Numbered from the stretch's first letter, positions 12,460-24,550 are shown. The stretch: DNA of 64,000 nucleotides from Rhyzopertha dominica (GCA_025024175.1 QCXZ01000001.1:27150942-27214941), one strand, 5' to 3'. Numbers and translations are program-made. The notes: generated from the letters alone by a model not told the origin.

Positions 12460-13600
12460 CAGTAAAGACTGTAAAAAGTCATTTGCAACTAACTCCGTCT
12501 ATAATAAGTGAAAGGTACAAATTTCGGCAAAGGCGTCAGGAAAATGCGGAAACCATTTCAGAATTTATGGCAGCTTTAAAAAATCTGACTAAAGCTTGCA
12601 AATTTCCACAAACCGTAGATAATAATATAAGGAACCACTGCAAGCAGGGATTAGGGAGTGATGCTATTAAACAACGGTTATCTGTTAAGAAAAAACGTTA
12701 AATTCAATAAGGGCGTTTAAATGAAAAAGAAGCATGGAGGCAGCGGAAAAAAGTCAAGAGGTTCATCGATTCCAAGGGCAGAGAAGCATTATCCAAAGCA
12801 ATGAAAGTCAAGAATATTTCAGTATTAATGGAGACAAAGGTCAACAGCTGCTCACACTTCAAACTTGGAAGTACGGTTTTTTGGGATCTCATTAATTGCT
12901 ATAGGAAATTTGACCCTAACCTTAGTTCTTGTTTAGAACCTTTATATTAATTATTCCTCGAAGACAGTTTTTGAATGGGTTAAAAGCGAATTAGCTTCAT
13001 CTAAAATATTAGTACATTATGATCCCAATTTCAATTTAACCATACTTTTTGCAGTGCTTACGGTTAAGATGCTGTAATTTCGCATGTCTGTAGTGATGGG
13101 ACCCATAAGCTAATACGTCACGAACATTATCATCCGCAGAGACAAAATATCGTAAATAAAATAAAATGGAAAACTGATCGATTGGTCTCGCAGTTGATAT
13201 TAATGATTATAGCTTTTCTTGTATAATAATTAGCTCCAAGTATGTATCCACCTTACTTATTTTATAAAGTCGATACATACTTGGAGTATACAAGAAAACC
13301 TGTACTCGAAAACAGATAAGGGGTAATTAGTCATTATTTTTGGCATTAAATTTCCACCAATATTTGTACGGTCAATAGCTCGTTTTGTTAACAGATCACA
13401 ACCCTTTGATAGCAATTATGGGAAATAGAAAAGGAATTCAACAACTAGCCGCTAACCCACTTCGACGATGGCCAATAGTTATCAATGTGAAATTAAATAT
13501 GTCAAATCAGGGGAAAATTGAAAAGCAGATGCATTATTTTGGTCGCCGTTACATAGTACGTATACCTATATGATATGGGTCACTTCTGTTTACATGCTGT
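12460..13600 (+). pseudogene. Decayed Ty3/gypsy Gag-Pol fragment
   Basis: A Gag-like block at about 12483-12700 has ERYKFRQRRQ, ETISEFMAALKNL and the typical retrotransposon-gag spacing, followed by 'MEAAEKSQEV' in another frame. About 12960-13070 gives 'VHYDPN', the start of an RNase H domain. 13385-13560 gives TDHNPLIAI and GIQQLAANPLRRW, the end of the same domain. Most of the protease and reverse transcriptase is missing, and stops and frameshifts abound. No LTRs were found. It is an old internal fragment of a gypsy element that is different in sequence from the one at 44.9-54.4 kb. Confidence 0.65.
13212..13299. repeat. Inverted repeat (hairpin) inside the dead gypsy fragment
   Basis: CTCCAAGTATGTATC is followed about 25 bases later by its exact complement. 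The stem continues outward with TTCTTGTATA on one side and its complement TATACAAGAA on the other, after a bulge of about nine bases. It falls between the two RNase H blocks, so it is either a small insertion or a rearrangement. Confidence 0.6.
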
Positions 13601-16277
13601 ACGTTATACCAGGGAAATTCAAAAAGGAAAAATTCTGCAAAAAAATTGTTATTTTTGTTTCAATGAAGAATTAAAATCACGTTATTACAGAATAGAACAG
13701 CTGAATATAGAACAGGGTTGCGTTTTGTGGGGTCATAGGATTGTGGTACTTGAAATATTTCGTTCTTCAATTCTATAAGAAATACACCGTAGGCATTCAG
13801 GGGTAAATAAGTGTTAATAAATAATAAAATCATTGTTGTTGTTGGCCTTGCATTGATAAAGAAGTGGAATCAGTCAGCCAGCCATGAGCTATACCAACAA
13901 ACGGTAGTCTAGGTTGCACGCTGAGGTTCAATGTTTAATAAGAAAATACCTAATGATAACAGATTTGTACAATAAATGGCTAGAAATGTTTAAGATAATT
14001 AACACTATAGCCAAATCAACATAAGTTGCCTAAAATCTACATATTCTTGATTCGGACTGCCAGATACCTTATCAGTGACAATGGGTTGTCTTTTTCTTTT
14101 CAAGGATTTGAGAATTATTTGAAACTAAACGGTATTAGCATTATTTTTTACCACCGTATCATCTTTCAAGTAATGACGCTGCAGAGAACATGTAAAGAAC
14201 TTTAAAAGAGCTGTATAAAAAGCATTATCGCATCGATATTTGCTAAATTATCGCAATGCAGCTCAAACTACCATAAATTCTTCGGCAGTTTCAATGTTTG
14301 GTCGTATTTTGAAAATAAGACAAGGCCTAATTAAACATAGCAAGAACACCAAATAAATAATTATGAAGTAACCCTGTAGGTTTTAGATATGAAGAATCTC
14401 CTTTTGTACCCTAATATTAAGAATTGTGCATCAGTGTGAGCAATTTATCATAGAGATCCTACAAACGTCAGACCATCTGTTAACTATTTTAAGTGATTGT
14501 AAAATGAAGCAAACAGGCTTCCAGATTGCCAAATACACATAAAAGAAGCCTTGAAATGTGTGAATATTATGATACGGTAATACCATGAAAAACGAAGTTG
14601 GTAGAGCTATGGAGTTAATTGTTCTGAAGTATACAGGTTTTATTCTTTATCCAATTTGGTATTACTTGCAGCAGTCGTCGTCACTAGTCGTTGTAGTTGT
14701 TGTCTTTAGTACTTCAGTTTTTCTTTAAAAACGGTTAAAGGTTTTAAATAACCGCGTAACTGAAACTATCAGCATCCTTTAAAATTATGATAAATTTTGG
14801 TAGCACAAGCTAGTTGGGAAGAATATTACTTCTTGTTTTGCTTTAATATATTTTATTAAGCTAACACATTCAGGGTTAGATTATTTCTGGACCATCACTG
14901 CAGAGGAATCCTGGGGATCCTGAATGAAACATTATGTTTTTTATTCAACCTGGTATTTAAAGATAAGGATACCAATGGTAACATTACAAACAAGAGAAGG
15001 AAGCGAGAAATTTCAAAGAGAAATCACCTCCACTGCATGAAAGAGTTCGAAAATCACTTTACTGATATCCGCACAAGCTGTCGACGCGTTAAATTCAGAA
15101 TCCGCAACGTCTTGCTCCCTTTTCTCGAATTTCCACTGACCCCACCAGGTTAACTATCTGCGGAATTGAATACTCCCCCATCCTTTGTGCTCTTGTGTAC
15201 GATGAAACAGCTTACACGTTTGGAATTTGATTTAACTCGGATTTGTTCTCGCCGCGACAAATACGTGCGACGGCCTGGCCTTGACGAGCCGTAACTGAAT
15301 TTTGGATTGGGTTATTGGGGATTCACCCCACAAAGGCAACGTAATCTGACTTTTCGACTGATTCGGTTCGAATTCTGCGACTGCAGACTCCGCGGTCTCG
15401 GCAGCCTGATGTCTCTTTCATATGTAAGAGAGGTGTAACTTCTCTGTAACGTCTTTGGGTATTACCATATTTTAAGTCTGTCTGTGGTGTTCAGGTATTT
15501 AAGATGTCTACCGATATTTAAACATAATGCACTTCATATTAAGTAGACTGTACATAAGTGGGTACTATAGAAATTCGTTTGATAGATTTAGATGTGGTCT
15601 CCTATGATGTGGAAATTATCAGTAACCTTTCAGTGATGAACCATTTGATTAAATTATTGTCTTACCATGTATCATCAACTGTTTGGTGGGAATGTCAGGT
15701 ATATAAATAAAGCACAAACAAAATTATTTTGAACCTATAGTATTGTTAGTTGTGTCATCAGCTCGTTGTCATTTAATACTGGGTGTGGCTAAAGAAGCTC
15801 CCTATTTTCAGTGAGTCATTGTGAATGACTACGATGTCACAGAAGTCTGAGATTAGACTAAACAAACGCAGCAANTCAGGACGTTGATGGCTTAGCTCCT
15901 TGTAGTTGCAAAAATNACGTATATTAACGCGTAGCGTATTTTAGCCGCAGAAATCCACTTAACGGAAAACTGTTCCATCGTGGCGATGCAACGAACATTT
16001 CAACATCTCCGAACTTAGGCCCCCAAGAATATTTCTTGTGTAGATATTTATAGTCTCAAGTTTTCAAACAATATCCTCTGTAATAAAACACAATCCATCA
16101 TGAAACACAGTGTATTACAAGCTGTTCTTAAGAGATTCATACAGAATTTCAAATACACTTACGTCAGTGTATTGCCAACAATGGGCGTCACCTGTAAGTT
16201 GTTTCCTTTTAAACCATAATAATTAGTTTCCCATATTGCTGTTTGATAATAAAAAACTAATTGCATTTAAAATAGTT
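13601..16277. other. No gene recognised
   Basis: Mostly AT-rich sequence. The patch 15050-15420 is less AT-rich, but its frames have no known domain. Two single N bases near 15875 and 15916 mark low-quality positions. Confidence 0.45.
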
Positions 16278-16450
16278 CTTTAGCGCACTTTGCATTTATG
16301 AAAAAGTGGGCTATTGATCGCACTATCTGATCATTTTCATAGTTCGAGAACGGGTCAACGGATCGGACTTGCTGATGGCTCGTTAGATAGGTCTTGGCCT
16401 AACTATGAACAGCATATACTTCTATTGCTTTCTGTAAAAATGCGCTAAAG
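16278..16450. mobile_element. Small MITE-like element
   Basis: The 10-bp sequence CTTTAGCGCA and its exact complement TGCGCTAAAG bound about 173 bp. The next bases inward are also partly complementary (ctttgcat versus tttttaca). No target duplication is obvious and there is no coding capacity. Confidence 0.35.
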
Positions 16451-16540
16451 CCTATTTCGCCGGAGAGGTTCCTATAATCTTGTTTTGGTTAGTGCTTAAA
16501 GTTAGGGAGATTCTTTTGCTACAACCTGTAATTTTAATAA

Positions 16541-16620
16541 TTGTATGATGACTTCGTGGACCACTTCGGATGTTTTGTGGGACCACCAGTGGCCCAAGGA
16601 CCACCGGTTAAGAAACACTG
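16541..16620 (-). mobile_element. hAT-type terminal fragment
   Basis: Read on the minus strand the sequence begins CAGTGTTTCTTAACCGGTGG. This is typical of hAT ends and is followed by a short GGTCC/CCACTGG palindromic stretch. The opposite end was not found, so this is a truncated piece. Confidence 0.45.
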
Positions 16621-17395
16621 ATCTAGGTAATCAGAGAAATGAAACAATTTCTCTTTAACACATACCTAGATAATCTATAATAACTGTTTTCTGTACTTTC
16701 GCCGTAACATATACACAAAATTAAGTAAGCCTTACCAAGAAACAAAGAAATCCACAAAAAATAACAAAATAGCAAGAAGGAATTGTTCGATTATGTTCTG
16801 TAATTTCCTTCCCTATGTATGGTACAGCATTAACAATATGCCATATATGTTCTAGCATTACTCATCATTACCATCTTGGTTGGTCCGAAATGGAGATCTA
16901 CCTCTGCATTTCATTAATTGCTTCTATATGTTGCAGTTTGAGTGTAAAAAAAACACTTTCACTTGTTGCAGAATGGACTAAGAGCTACATTTAGAACAGA
17001 CGCTAACATGAATTTATATCAGGTGGCCCGCTAAAATAGTTCTGTTAAGCTTCTATGCAGGAGAGTATTCGCAGCCGCCATCTTTGTCCCAANGTGGCAA
17101 TGATGGGCATGATGTGAATCTGCAAAAACTAATATGCCAGGTATATCTCTTAATAATTAAAATATATATTTTTTTAATTTAAATAAGTCTTACCTTATAT
17201 AATAATCTTCTTCAGGGTTGATTAAATTAAAAATATTAAAACTGCATTTGGTTTAAGTTTCTTCCCTCCATCCTATCGATTATTATTAAATTGAAACTCT
17301 TCAAAATGATTTTATTAGCCTTAAAACATACATCTTAACACATAAATAAAGGAAGAAAGTTTCTTAGGATTTGGTTCAGCGTTTCTCGCGTTAAG
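16621..17395. other. No gene recognised
   Basis: AT-rich sequence with one N near 17092; nothing assignable. Confidence 0.4.
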
Positions 17396-17399
17396 TTGT

Positions 17400-17530
17400 G
17401 CCACATTCTATCATGTCCTGGAGATGCCCCCTATAAGAGGGAACGAAACGCGGAATCTTTAACCTGTATCGATGCTGTTTATTCGAAAAAGACCAAGATT
17501 TCAATCTGACTCTGGCCGTGAAGGCTGTAC
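17400..17530 (+). repeat. Hammerhead-bearing repeat, degenerate copy
   Basis: It has the same layout as the copies at 12.1 and 23.7 kb: CTGGAGATG, a CCC..GGG stem, then GAAAC (17445-17449) and, 66 nt later, TCTGGCCGTGAAGGC. The core has substitutions (CTGGAGA) and the bases after GAAAC no longer read GTC, so it is probably dead. Confidence 0.4.
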
Positions 17531-19140
17531 TATAATAATTGTAATTGGGAGGTCAACATCTTTGAGATTATTTTTAGCCTATACATGTGTAGTTTCGGTT
17601 GAGCATGTTCATTAGGGTTTTGCAGATCCAACAATGCCCTCCAAGGTTTTGAATGATGAATTATTTGTGGTAAAGTAGTATAAATTTTGACAAAATTTGT
17701 GAATAGATATTTCCGACATTTTGCTTTACACACAAGTATGCATTCCAACACACTAAGGAAGCTTCATGGTTCATTCTTACTATAGATGAAATACCATAAG
17801 GTCAGTATCATTCACATCGAAATTAACAGTTATTAAAGGTGATTTTGTTCAGTTTTTGCAGACGACGGCCAAAAAGGTCGAAACCAGACTTGCTTGCTTG
17901 TCATGATGGTAAGGCAACACACAATGTGCGTAAAGACAAATCCGTACGCTTACCATTATGCTGATAGGTAGGAATTGGATCTTTCGGAAATTATACAAAG
18001 CACATTCACAAACATACATTTACCAACATTTATTCTGATGCTAGTTAGCTAGTTTAGTATGTTTGTGCCTAATGCTAATAGGAACTGCATTTTGATTTTT
18101 ATTCATGCAATTGATTCTTATGGTCAAATACACTTTAGAAGCAAGCCGGACAAATTGCAAGGCATGATCATTCTTAGGATATTGATTTAAAATGTGCTGC
18201 TCTAACGACGTAAATATAACGTGTCCCTGCAAACATGGACAGCAAATAATAATTCATTTTGGAAATCGATGGACAATCGGTAAATATTCTAAATATACCT
18301 GCAACTACTCTATATATTTTCCTAACATCGACAGAAGCCTTCAGTGACCTACCACGATTGTTTCTTTTCAAAAGTAGTAAGTTACTTTCATCTGCGAATA
18401 ATGAATTTGTGCAGGCTATATTTTAGAGCTTTTGCGTTCCTTGCAGCATATCATCATCATTTGCTCTGTAAATTTGGATGCGTAAGAATATAAAATCAAA
18501 CAACGTATGTGCATATGAATTAATTTCCTATCATGTGCAACGTGTTGGTTAATCAGTCGTCGTGGTTTCGTCCTTCGGGGATTTTTGGAAACGACCTTAC
18601 AAAATCATCGTCTACTACATAAGAAAGGAAGGATTAATTAATTAATTAATTAAGAATCCATTTTTATCTCATACTTTCTTCGGTCCGAAATCAAGTTTGT
18701 TTGATTGTATACATAAAGGGGGCGGATGAAAGAAATTGCAAACTTACCGGTGAAACAAAATATTCGATCCCTTTCTAGCCCTAGCCGTGCAATGAAAGCT
18801 ATACAAGTCATGACCATTTTACTTTCTCCAAGATAATTATCAATAAAACTAAAGCATAGATTTTATTTCTACACCTCCTTCAATAAGAGATGTTTATTAA
18901 CGACCCGTCTGATAGGAGACACAGGTTCAGCAAATAAATAACAATAGCTTCACTGTTTAATCTAGATAGAAGCAGTTGCGACTTTTATTGCGAATTATTC
19001 GAAGCGTGCCTAGGATCTGCTTCGTGGCCTGGGACTTCTTGCATAAACGCTAACAACAAGCTAACAGTACCACGCGAGGCTGTCTAGATATAGCAAGTCT
19101 TTGGTGGAAACTAGTTGGAAGTAAAACAATACTTTAGGAG
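17531..19140. other. No gene recognised; weak ribozyme-like motifs and a TTAA microsatellite
   Basis: The stretch 17862-17884 (GACGACGGCCAAAAAGGTCGAAAC) has a stem plus GAAAC box and may be another eroded hammerhead-like core. On the minus strand near 18557-18600 there is TCCCCGAAGGACGAAAC, again only partly matching. A (TTAA)n run lies at about 18633-18653. Confidence 0.35.
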
Positions 19141-19144
19141 GAAA

Positions 19145-19260
19145 AAAAACTTTATTTATTTTATTACAAATCACATTTAGTTTTTATTGAAATAATTTAT
19201 TTTAATAATAATTTAATTGAGACGTTTCGGAAACGGCCGCTTCCATCTTCATAAATGATG
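19145..19260 (-). repeat. Retroelement 3'-end-like sequence with hammerhead-like core
   Basis: On the minus strand TGAAGATGGAAGC, then GTTTCC and GAAACGTC, gives a GGAA/TTCC stem II and a palindromic ACGT after the GAAA box. It is followed by an A-rich tail containing AATAAA-like strings. The first base of the core is A instead of C, and no convincing stem I forms, so the ribozyme may be inactive. The layout fits the 3' end of a non-LTR or Penelope-like element. Confidence 0.4.
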
Positions 19261-19549
19261 TATGAGAGGTCCGCTAAACCATTACATTTGGTGCACACCT
19301 AACATATCACACATCACATCACCTTTTGTTTAGGACTGCTATCCTGATTGATTATCCTATGAGGTGTCAGTTTCTTACACAGGTTGAATCGATCTGATGT
19401 AATGAGGGACTCGTACATCGTTTGCAGCAGATTCTAGAATCAGTAATTTCAAAAACGTATTCCCTGCACATCCCAAACATGAAATATTAATATGTAGGTC
19501 GCGGCGTCCCGTTCCGTGACAATGAACTTCCTTTTTTAGCAGTGATTTG

Positions 19550-20060
19550 GGCTTCATGCATTTTCTATAGCGGAACTCCGGGTGTCTATATGCGGCCTTA
19601 GCGACATCTCAAGTTCCCGCTCGCCGGCAAACGGGACCATCAAACTCGCAACGTGACCGGCATGCCGACGGACTAATGGCAGATAAAGTGCATTGCTTAA
19701 CTTCCTGCAAAATACCCATCGCCCTGTGCGCTTATTCTTTGTTGCCGCCCGAACTTTTATTATTAAATGTTGGAGCGGCGTCGTAAAATTGTGTAGTTGG
19801 GCTAATTCAGTGTTGAAGGGCCTGGTACAAAGTATCACTTGAGGCATGAAATTGCTGCGGTGCGGAAGTTTTCTAGATTTCGCACGCCACCCCTTCGAAC
19901 TGCAGTATCCTTGTAATTTATGACCGCTGCTGCACTGTAATTGATGGATATGGATTCGAAGTTGCAGCCCACTGGCCGACGCAATAAAGACGAATAAGCA
20001 CTGAATAAATCTCTTTTGATAATATATAAAGGAAAGAACCACACGGGCATTAGCCAAATT
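19550..20060. other. GC-richer island of unknown nature
   Basis: This stretch is clearly richer in G, C and CpG than its surroundings. A long minus-strand open frame crosses it, but I see no domain, signal or codon pattern that supports a protein. It could be a conserved non-coding element or a fragment of an unfamiliar repeat. Confidence 0.35.
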
Positions 20061-20369
20061 GTAGGGAGATAAATCATATGTAAACTTAATGTTTTTGGCT
20101 ACGTTTGTGGCACTACTGACTGAATCTAGAGATTTCCAAAACTCGGTTCCCCAACAGCCAGCTTTACATATTATATGGGTTTTAGTCTGATTTGCTTGAG
20201 AATTGTATATAGGTACAATTAATAAAGCAATTTCACTAAGTTGGTTTTACTTATTATTATTTTTTTTTAATATCTTTTTGTAATCAAGTAGTCAAAGGTT
20301 ACAGAATAAGCATCCTTAAAGACAGCTACAGCTAAAAACTCCAGACCAATAGCACCTTTACGAAACATT

Positions 20370-21370
20370 TCCAAGATTTTTGAGAAAGTGGTACATAAAC
20401 GAATATATAATTTTCTAGTTACACAAAATGTAATAACTAAAGTGCAAAATGCACATCTCAAAGGAAAGTCAACAAACACAGCAATCTGTCTACTTTTGAC
20501 TGAAATACTGGATGAGATCAATGAAGACAAAAGTATTTTGGGTATATTCATGGACCTGTCAAAGGCTTTTAACAATACTGCTGAAAAAGGCTGAAAAATC
20601 TGGAATTAGGAGCATTCCATGGCAGCTTCTGAAATCTTATGTGTCCAACCGTAGACAATGTGTGGTGAATACAGGGGTGAGCTCAAATCTTCAGAGTGGG
20701 CAATAATTAAAAGAAGAGTTCCTCAAGGTTCAATTCTTGGCCCTGTTCTGTTTCTTCTGTAAATCAATGAAGTTCCTGACGTTTTAGCCAACTACAGTAC
20801 AACATTGTTTGCGGATGATGCGTCGGTTGTGGTTAGCGTTTCTGATAAAGCATCTCTACCACTAGAAATCCGGTGCAGTAACAACGCAATGAAGCTAAAT
20901 GTGGCGAAGACGAAGCTCATGCATTTCGAGTACTTCAAAACACTGCAAGANACGTTTGTTTATCAGAACTCTAATCTATAAACGCAGCAGGAAGCCCGCT
21001 TTCTCGGTTTGGTCTTGGATCAACAATTAAATTGGAAGGCCCACGTGGAGTGCCTGGTGAGGGAAAAAATGTTCAGTCGCGTATTAATTATGATGCGATG
21101 TTCTAGGGAGACGTGGAGACGGACAGAGTTTTCATCCTTCAGAAGAGGTGTCTTCGCTGCATTCTTAAGCTGAAACCAACATATAGTTGTCGGAATAGGT
21201 TTAGGGAGTCTGGCATACTTACGCTTTCAGCACTTTATATCCTTCAGTGTGTGGTGTTTGTAAAGAATAACTTTAAACTAGTAGTAAACAATGAAATCCA
21301 ACATAATCACTTATTATCATTGTTATTATTATTAATTAATAACAGAACATTTCTCATAAAGCAATGACAG
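20370..21370 (+). pseudogene. Non-LTR retrotransposon (jockey-like LINE) reverse transcriptase fragment
   Basis: The start resembles the fingers and palm of a LINE reverse transcriptase: a KILE-like motif, KGKSTNTAICLL, and GIFMDLSKAFNN (motif A). Next come YVSNRRQ, QGSILGPVLFLL after a frameshift, and LFADDAS at about 20806-20826 (the catalytic palm motif). The C-terminal part has FILQKRCLRCI, CRNRFRESGILTL and LYILQCVVFVK, typical of jockey-group elements. Several stops and frameshifts and one N interrupt it, and the endonuclease domain is missing, as expected for a 5'-truncated insertion. The 3' end lies near 21340, close to an AT-rich run. Confidence 0.75.
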
Positions 21371-21419
21371 GTCTAGGTATGTTTTATTTTAAAATCACAA
21401 AAATTTAAACTATTGTTTT

Positions 21420-23205
21420 CAGAAATTTTAGATCACTAACCAATAATTCTGAATCTGATGTTGATGAAGGTGAAGAGTCTCATAGTAATAATAGCAAGAG
21501 AAGGAGGAAATGGAAATACAAGCGTAAGTTCAACGAACGCTGGAAAACAAAGTTCAAGTGGATTACCAGTAATAGGAATGAGGAAGTATTGTGCAAAATT
21601 TGCAACATCAAAATTTGTGGGAACGTATTTAACTTACATCGTCATCAGTCTTCTAAAAATCACACCAGGAATAGCATAAGGCAGCGTGTTCAACACCATC
21701 TGTCACAGCCGTATATAATAAAAGTAGTACAACATATACCAATATTCAAAACCAATCTAGGGAAGCTCCTTTAAAATTAATTATGTTTATTGCTGAGCAC
21801 AATTTACCATTTAGTTTAATAGAGCATTAGTAAGGCGCAGTACCTTCAGCGTGTCTTATGTTAGGACTATCTAATAAACGGGATATCGTCGTCGATCTAG
21901 AGCACTGCTATTTTTCATCATTATCGCTAAAACCACCGATACTAGTACAAAAAAAATGTTTAACAATCCTTGCTAGATACCTTAAGACTACTTTTCCTAT
22001 TGATAGATATTTTGACTTGGTTGAGATAGAGTCCTCAATAGCTGAAGGTTTATTTAATTCTATAAAGTTGAGCTTGGAAAGTTGCAATATTCCATTAACA
22101 AATGTTATAGATTTAGGTGCGCACAGCTATTACGGATANTATTAGTGGGGTAAAAGCTCATTTCCAACAAGTTAAACCTATTATAACAATAGGATGTTCA
22201 TGACACTCATTTCACCTCTGTGCATCATATGCTTGCGAAGAGCTTCCTCGCAGTGTTGATATTTACAATTGCTTTAATAATAGCAGCAGAAGATGCATGG
22301 AGTTTAAAGAGTGCGAAATTCTTGCAAATTGAACACCTGAAGCTATACTATGCCCAAGCGTACCCGTTGGCTTTCACTGCAAGTGTTTGTGACTCGCATC
22401 TTAAACCATTGGATTCATGACAGCCTTACAGGATAGCACACAAAGTGCCCAAGATATTTTAGCAGCTTTAAAAATCCAATATATAAAATATATTTTTAGT
22501 TTTTAGCTTATATATTGGAAATTATTAACAAACTTAATTTAGAGTTTCAGTCCGAAGTGCATTTGCTCCTAGAAAAGATTCAGAAGGTAAACTGATATTA
22601 AAATCATTTTTACAGCCACGGGTGCTAAAATCTTCAGACTTGAATGCAACTTTTGTAAACAATTCCCAAAATTTTTTGTTATTGAGGGAACTAGGAATTT
22701 ACTGTGGCGCAGCGCGCAGCTGTTAATGAAGCACTGAAACAACTAAATATTGACCAAACTGAAGTTTCAAATTTTAGAAAAATTTTTATCCAAGGACTGC
22801 TCTTTCAGGTGATTAGTGATGCTGTATCGTTGTTTACTAGATTTAGAGTATATATAATGTCTGAGATTAACATTTAAGGGTTTGCAAGCCCTGAAATTGC
22901 TAAATTTTGGTTTAATGTGGACTCATTAAGAAATGGACCTGGCGAAAAAATATTTCCAAACGTGCTTAAAATTCCTAAAATTATTTTATCTTTACCACGC
23001 TCGTCAACAGCTGCGGAACGTGTAATTTTGCAGCTTACTTTAATCAAAGTAAAAGCTCGAAATAGACTGCTAATGCTGCTAACAGTTTGTAACCTCCTGC
23101 ACTACAAACACATGCCAAGAGTCCAGGATAAAAATTATAATAGTTGGAGACCTGCAAAAGAGCTACTTAATTTTTCTCCTGTTAATTTAGCAAGATGTCT
23201 ATGAC
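21420..23205 (+). pseudogene. hAT-superfamily transposase pseudogene (BED-finger type)
   Basis: The N-terminal part (21458-21680) has NERWKTKFKWI and CKICNIKICGNVFNLHRHQ, a BED/TTF-like zinc finger that binds transposon ends. The middle (about 21990-22140) has YFDLVEIESSIAEGLFNSI and CNIPLTNVIDLG, part of the RNase H-like catalytic core. 22190-22440 gives HLCASYACEELPRSV and a CMEFKE block in several frames. The C-terminus (22960-23190) has LPRSSTAAERVI, TLIKVKARNRL and NSWRPAKELLNF, the hAT dimerisation region. Stops, frameshifts and one N occur throughout. A 'ttgttttcag' string just upstream could be an old splice acceptor. No terminal repeats were found. Confidence 0.8.
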
Positions 23206-23334
23206 GATGATTTATTTTAAGTATATTGTCATGATGTGCCGGGTACGTCGCGTATGTATCGACGCCAGAATACGGCACTTGGAACACTTGTGTGTTTTAA
23301 TATGTAGTGTAGCGTGTGTGTTTTCCCGCCATAC

Positions 23335-23530
23335 TACATAGTTATGTCAGCATTTTTGTGTTATAGCACCTTTAGCAAGCACCGAGTGCAATGCTAATTA
23401 CTACATGATAGCTAGCAGAGTTTAAATACGAGGATAAATAAATTACGAACAGAGTAATAACTTAAAATAGTGTACGATGTAAATTGTTCGCTAGTCCTTC
23501 TATCACTGTGTAAGTAAATATAAAATTTTT
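23335..23530 (+). repeat. LTR-like repeat, copy 1
   Basis: The block 'ttatgtcagcatttttgtgt' and the following 'gcaatgcta', 'taaataaat' and 'aataactta' strings recur in the same order at 24095-24440 and 34700-35110. The family looks like a solo LTR with a transcribed end. Confidence 0.5.
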
Positions 23531-23569
23531 ATTCTACAAGGCTCATTGCTTTTGGTTCTACTTACATAG

Positions 23570-23830
23570 CTAATAATCCGCCAATAAATCTGCATAAACC
23601 TTCATAGTGCCGTAGTAGTCCTAAAGCTTTCACGGCCGGCGTTGTCCAAATGTCGATGAGTTTCGGGGCTCTTCTGCCGAGATCCATGCGGAATAGATTA
23701 TATCCAAACGTTTCATCGTACGTCGCTGACGGCATCATCAATGGTGACTCTTGAATGGTTAGGTCAGAACTGATGCGGTTCGGACTCGGGTCGCTCTTCG
23801 GGTCCCTTGTTTGTTGGTCAGTGCCGGTTT
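23570..23830 (-). repeat. Hammerhead-bearing repeat, minus-strand copy
   Basis: On the minus strand the order is TTGATGATGCC, stem, GAAACGTT, a second CCCCGAAAC, then GCCGGCCGTGAAAGC (complement of 23626-23640). The first GAAAC and the last block are 74 nt apart, as in copy 1. The intervening bases differ considerably, so the shared boxes stand out as conserved. Confidence 0.5.
23700..23755 (-). ncRNA. Hammerhead-ribozyme-like motif
   Basis: The core TTGATGA (complement of 23735-23741) has C replaced by T at the first position. Stem II is GCCGT with ACGAT, and GAAAC (complement of 23710-23714) is followed by GTT. The flanks CCA and TGG can pair as stem I. The one core substitution may weaken or abolish cleavage. 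Confidence 0.4.
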
Positions 23831-24094
23831 CCAAGCTTGACTGACACGTAAACTGCCACCTCGGGTAAAATTAAAAGGGTGTTGTTCTATTTCTAAGGCC
23901 TCCCACCAGGCCAAGTTATAGACTATTGTTTGTAGACAGACAGATCCAGCTTACAAGTCAACGGTTCAAGATTGGGTAAATCCTCACAGCCCTATAGTTA
24001 GATTATTAAGCAATCATTACCGATGAGCATTTACAAGAAGAATTCCTGCAACCACCGCCAAGAAGAGGGATACACAATCCAAACAAATTGACTT

Positions 24095-24440
24095 GTGCTA
24101 AACTCATTTTACTAGATTGATCCACATCCTAGACTGCAACGTTAGGTTGCGTTCGCTAATTATGTCAGAGTCGACTATTAGCTACGGGGATAAATCGTTC
24201 ATTATAATAACAAGGGAATAACTTAAAACACTGCACTATGTAAAACGCTGCCCATCTGGCAGGAGCCAACCCTACTAGCATAATGTAAATGCTAAGGTAA
24301 ATGTTCAAGGTCATTCTATTTCCCCATGTTACAATTAATGTCTGTTTAATGTTATTTGTTTTACAGATCTCTATTCCAATAAATCATTATTGAGAAGATA
24401 AATCGTATCTCTCCTGCCTCTGCTTCTAACCCAGCACTTC
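24095..24440 (+). repeat. LTR-like repeat, copy 2
   Basis: This copy shares with 34700-35110 'tcattttactagat', 'ccacat.ctaga', 'ctaattatgtcag', 'ctggcaggag', 'tgttttacagatctctat' and 'aataaat'. The end includes an AATAAA-type signal. It probably represents a solo or truncated LTR of a gypsy- or copia-like element. No coding region adjoins it. Confidence 0.5.
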
Positions 24441-24550
24441 GGCTCACAACCTTAGACGGAGGGTTGCGGCGATACCAAGTTCAGGTTCACAGCACCGAGC
24501 TAAATGTGTGATGCCTAGAGCATAGCAAGTAAGTAAGTCCGCCTGGTAAG

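Noticed and set aside
19554..20057. Minus-strand open frame of 167 codons
   Set aside because: It lies in a GC-richer island where long frames arise by chance; there is no domain, and a second overlapping frame of 80 codons runs in the same direction.
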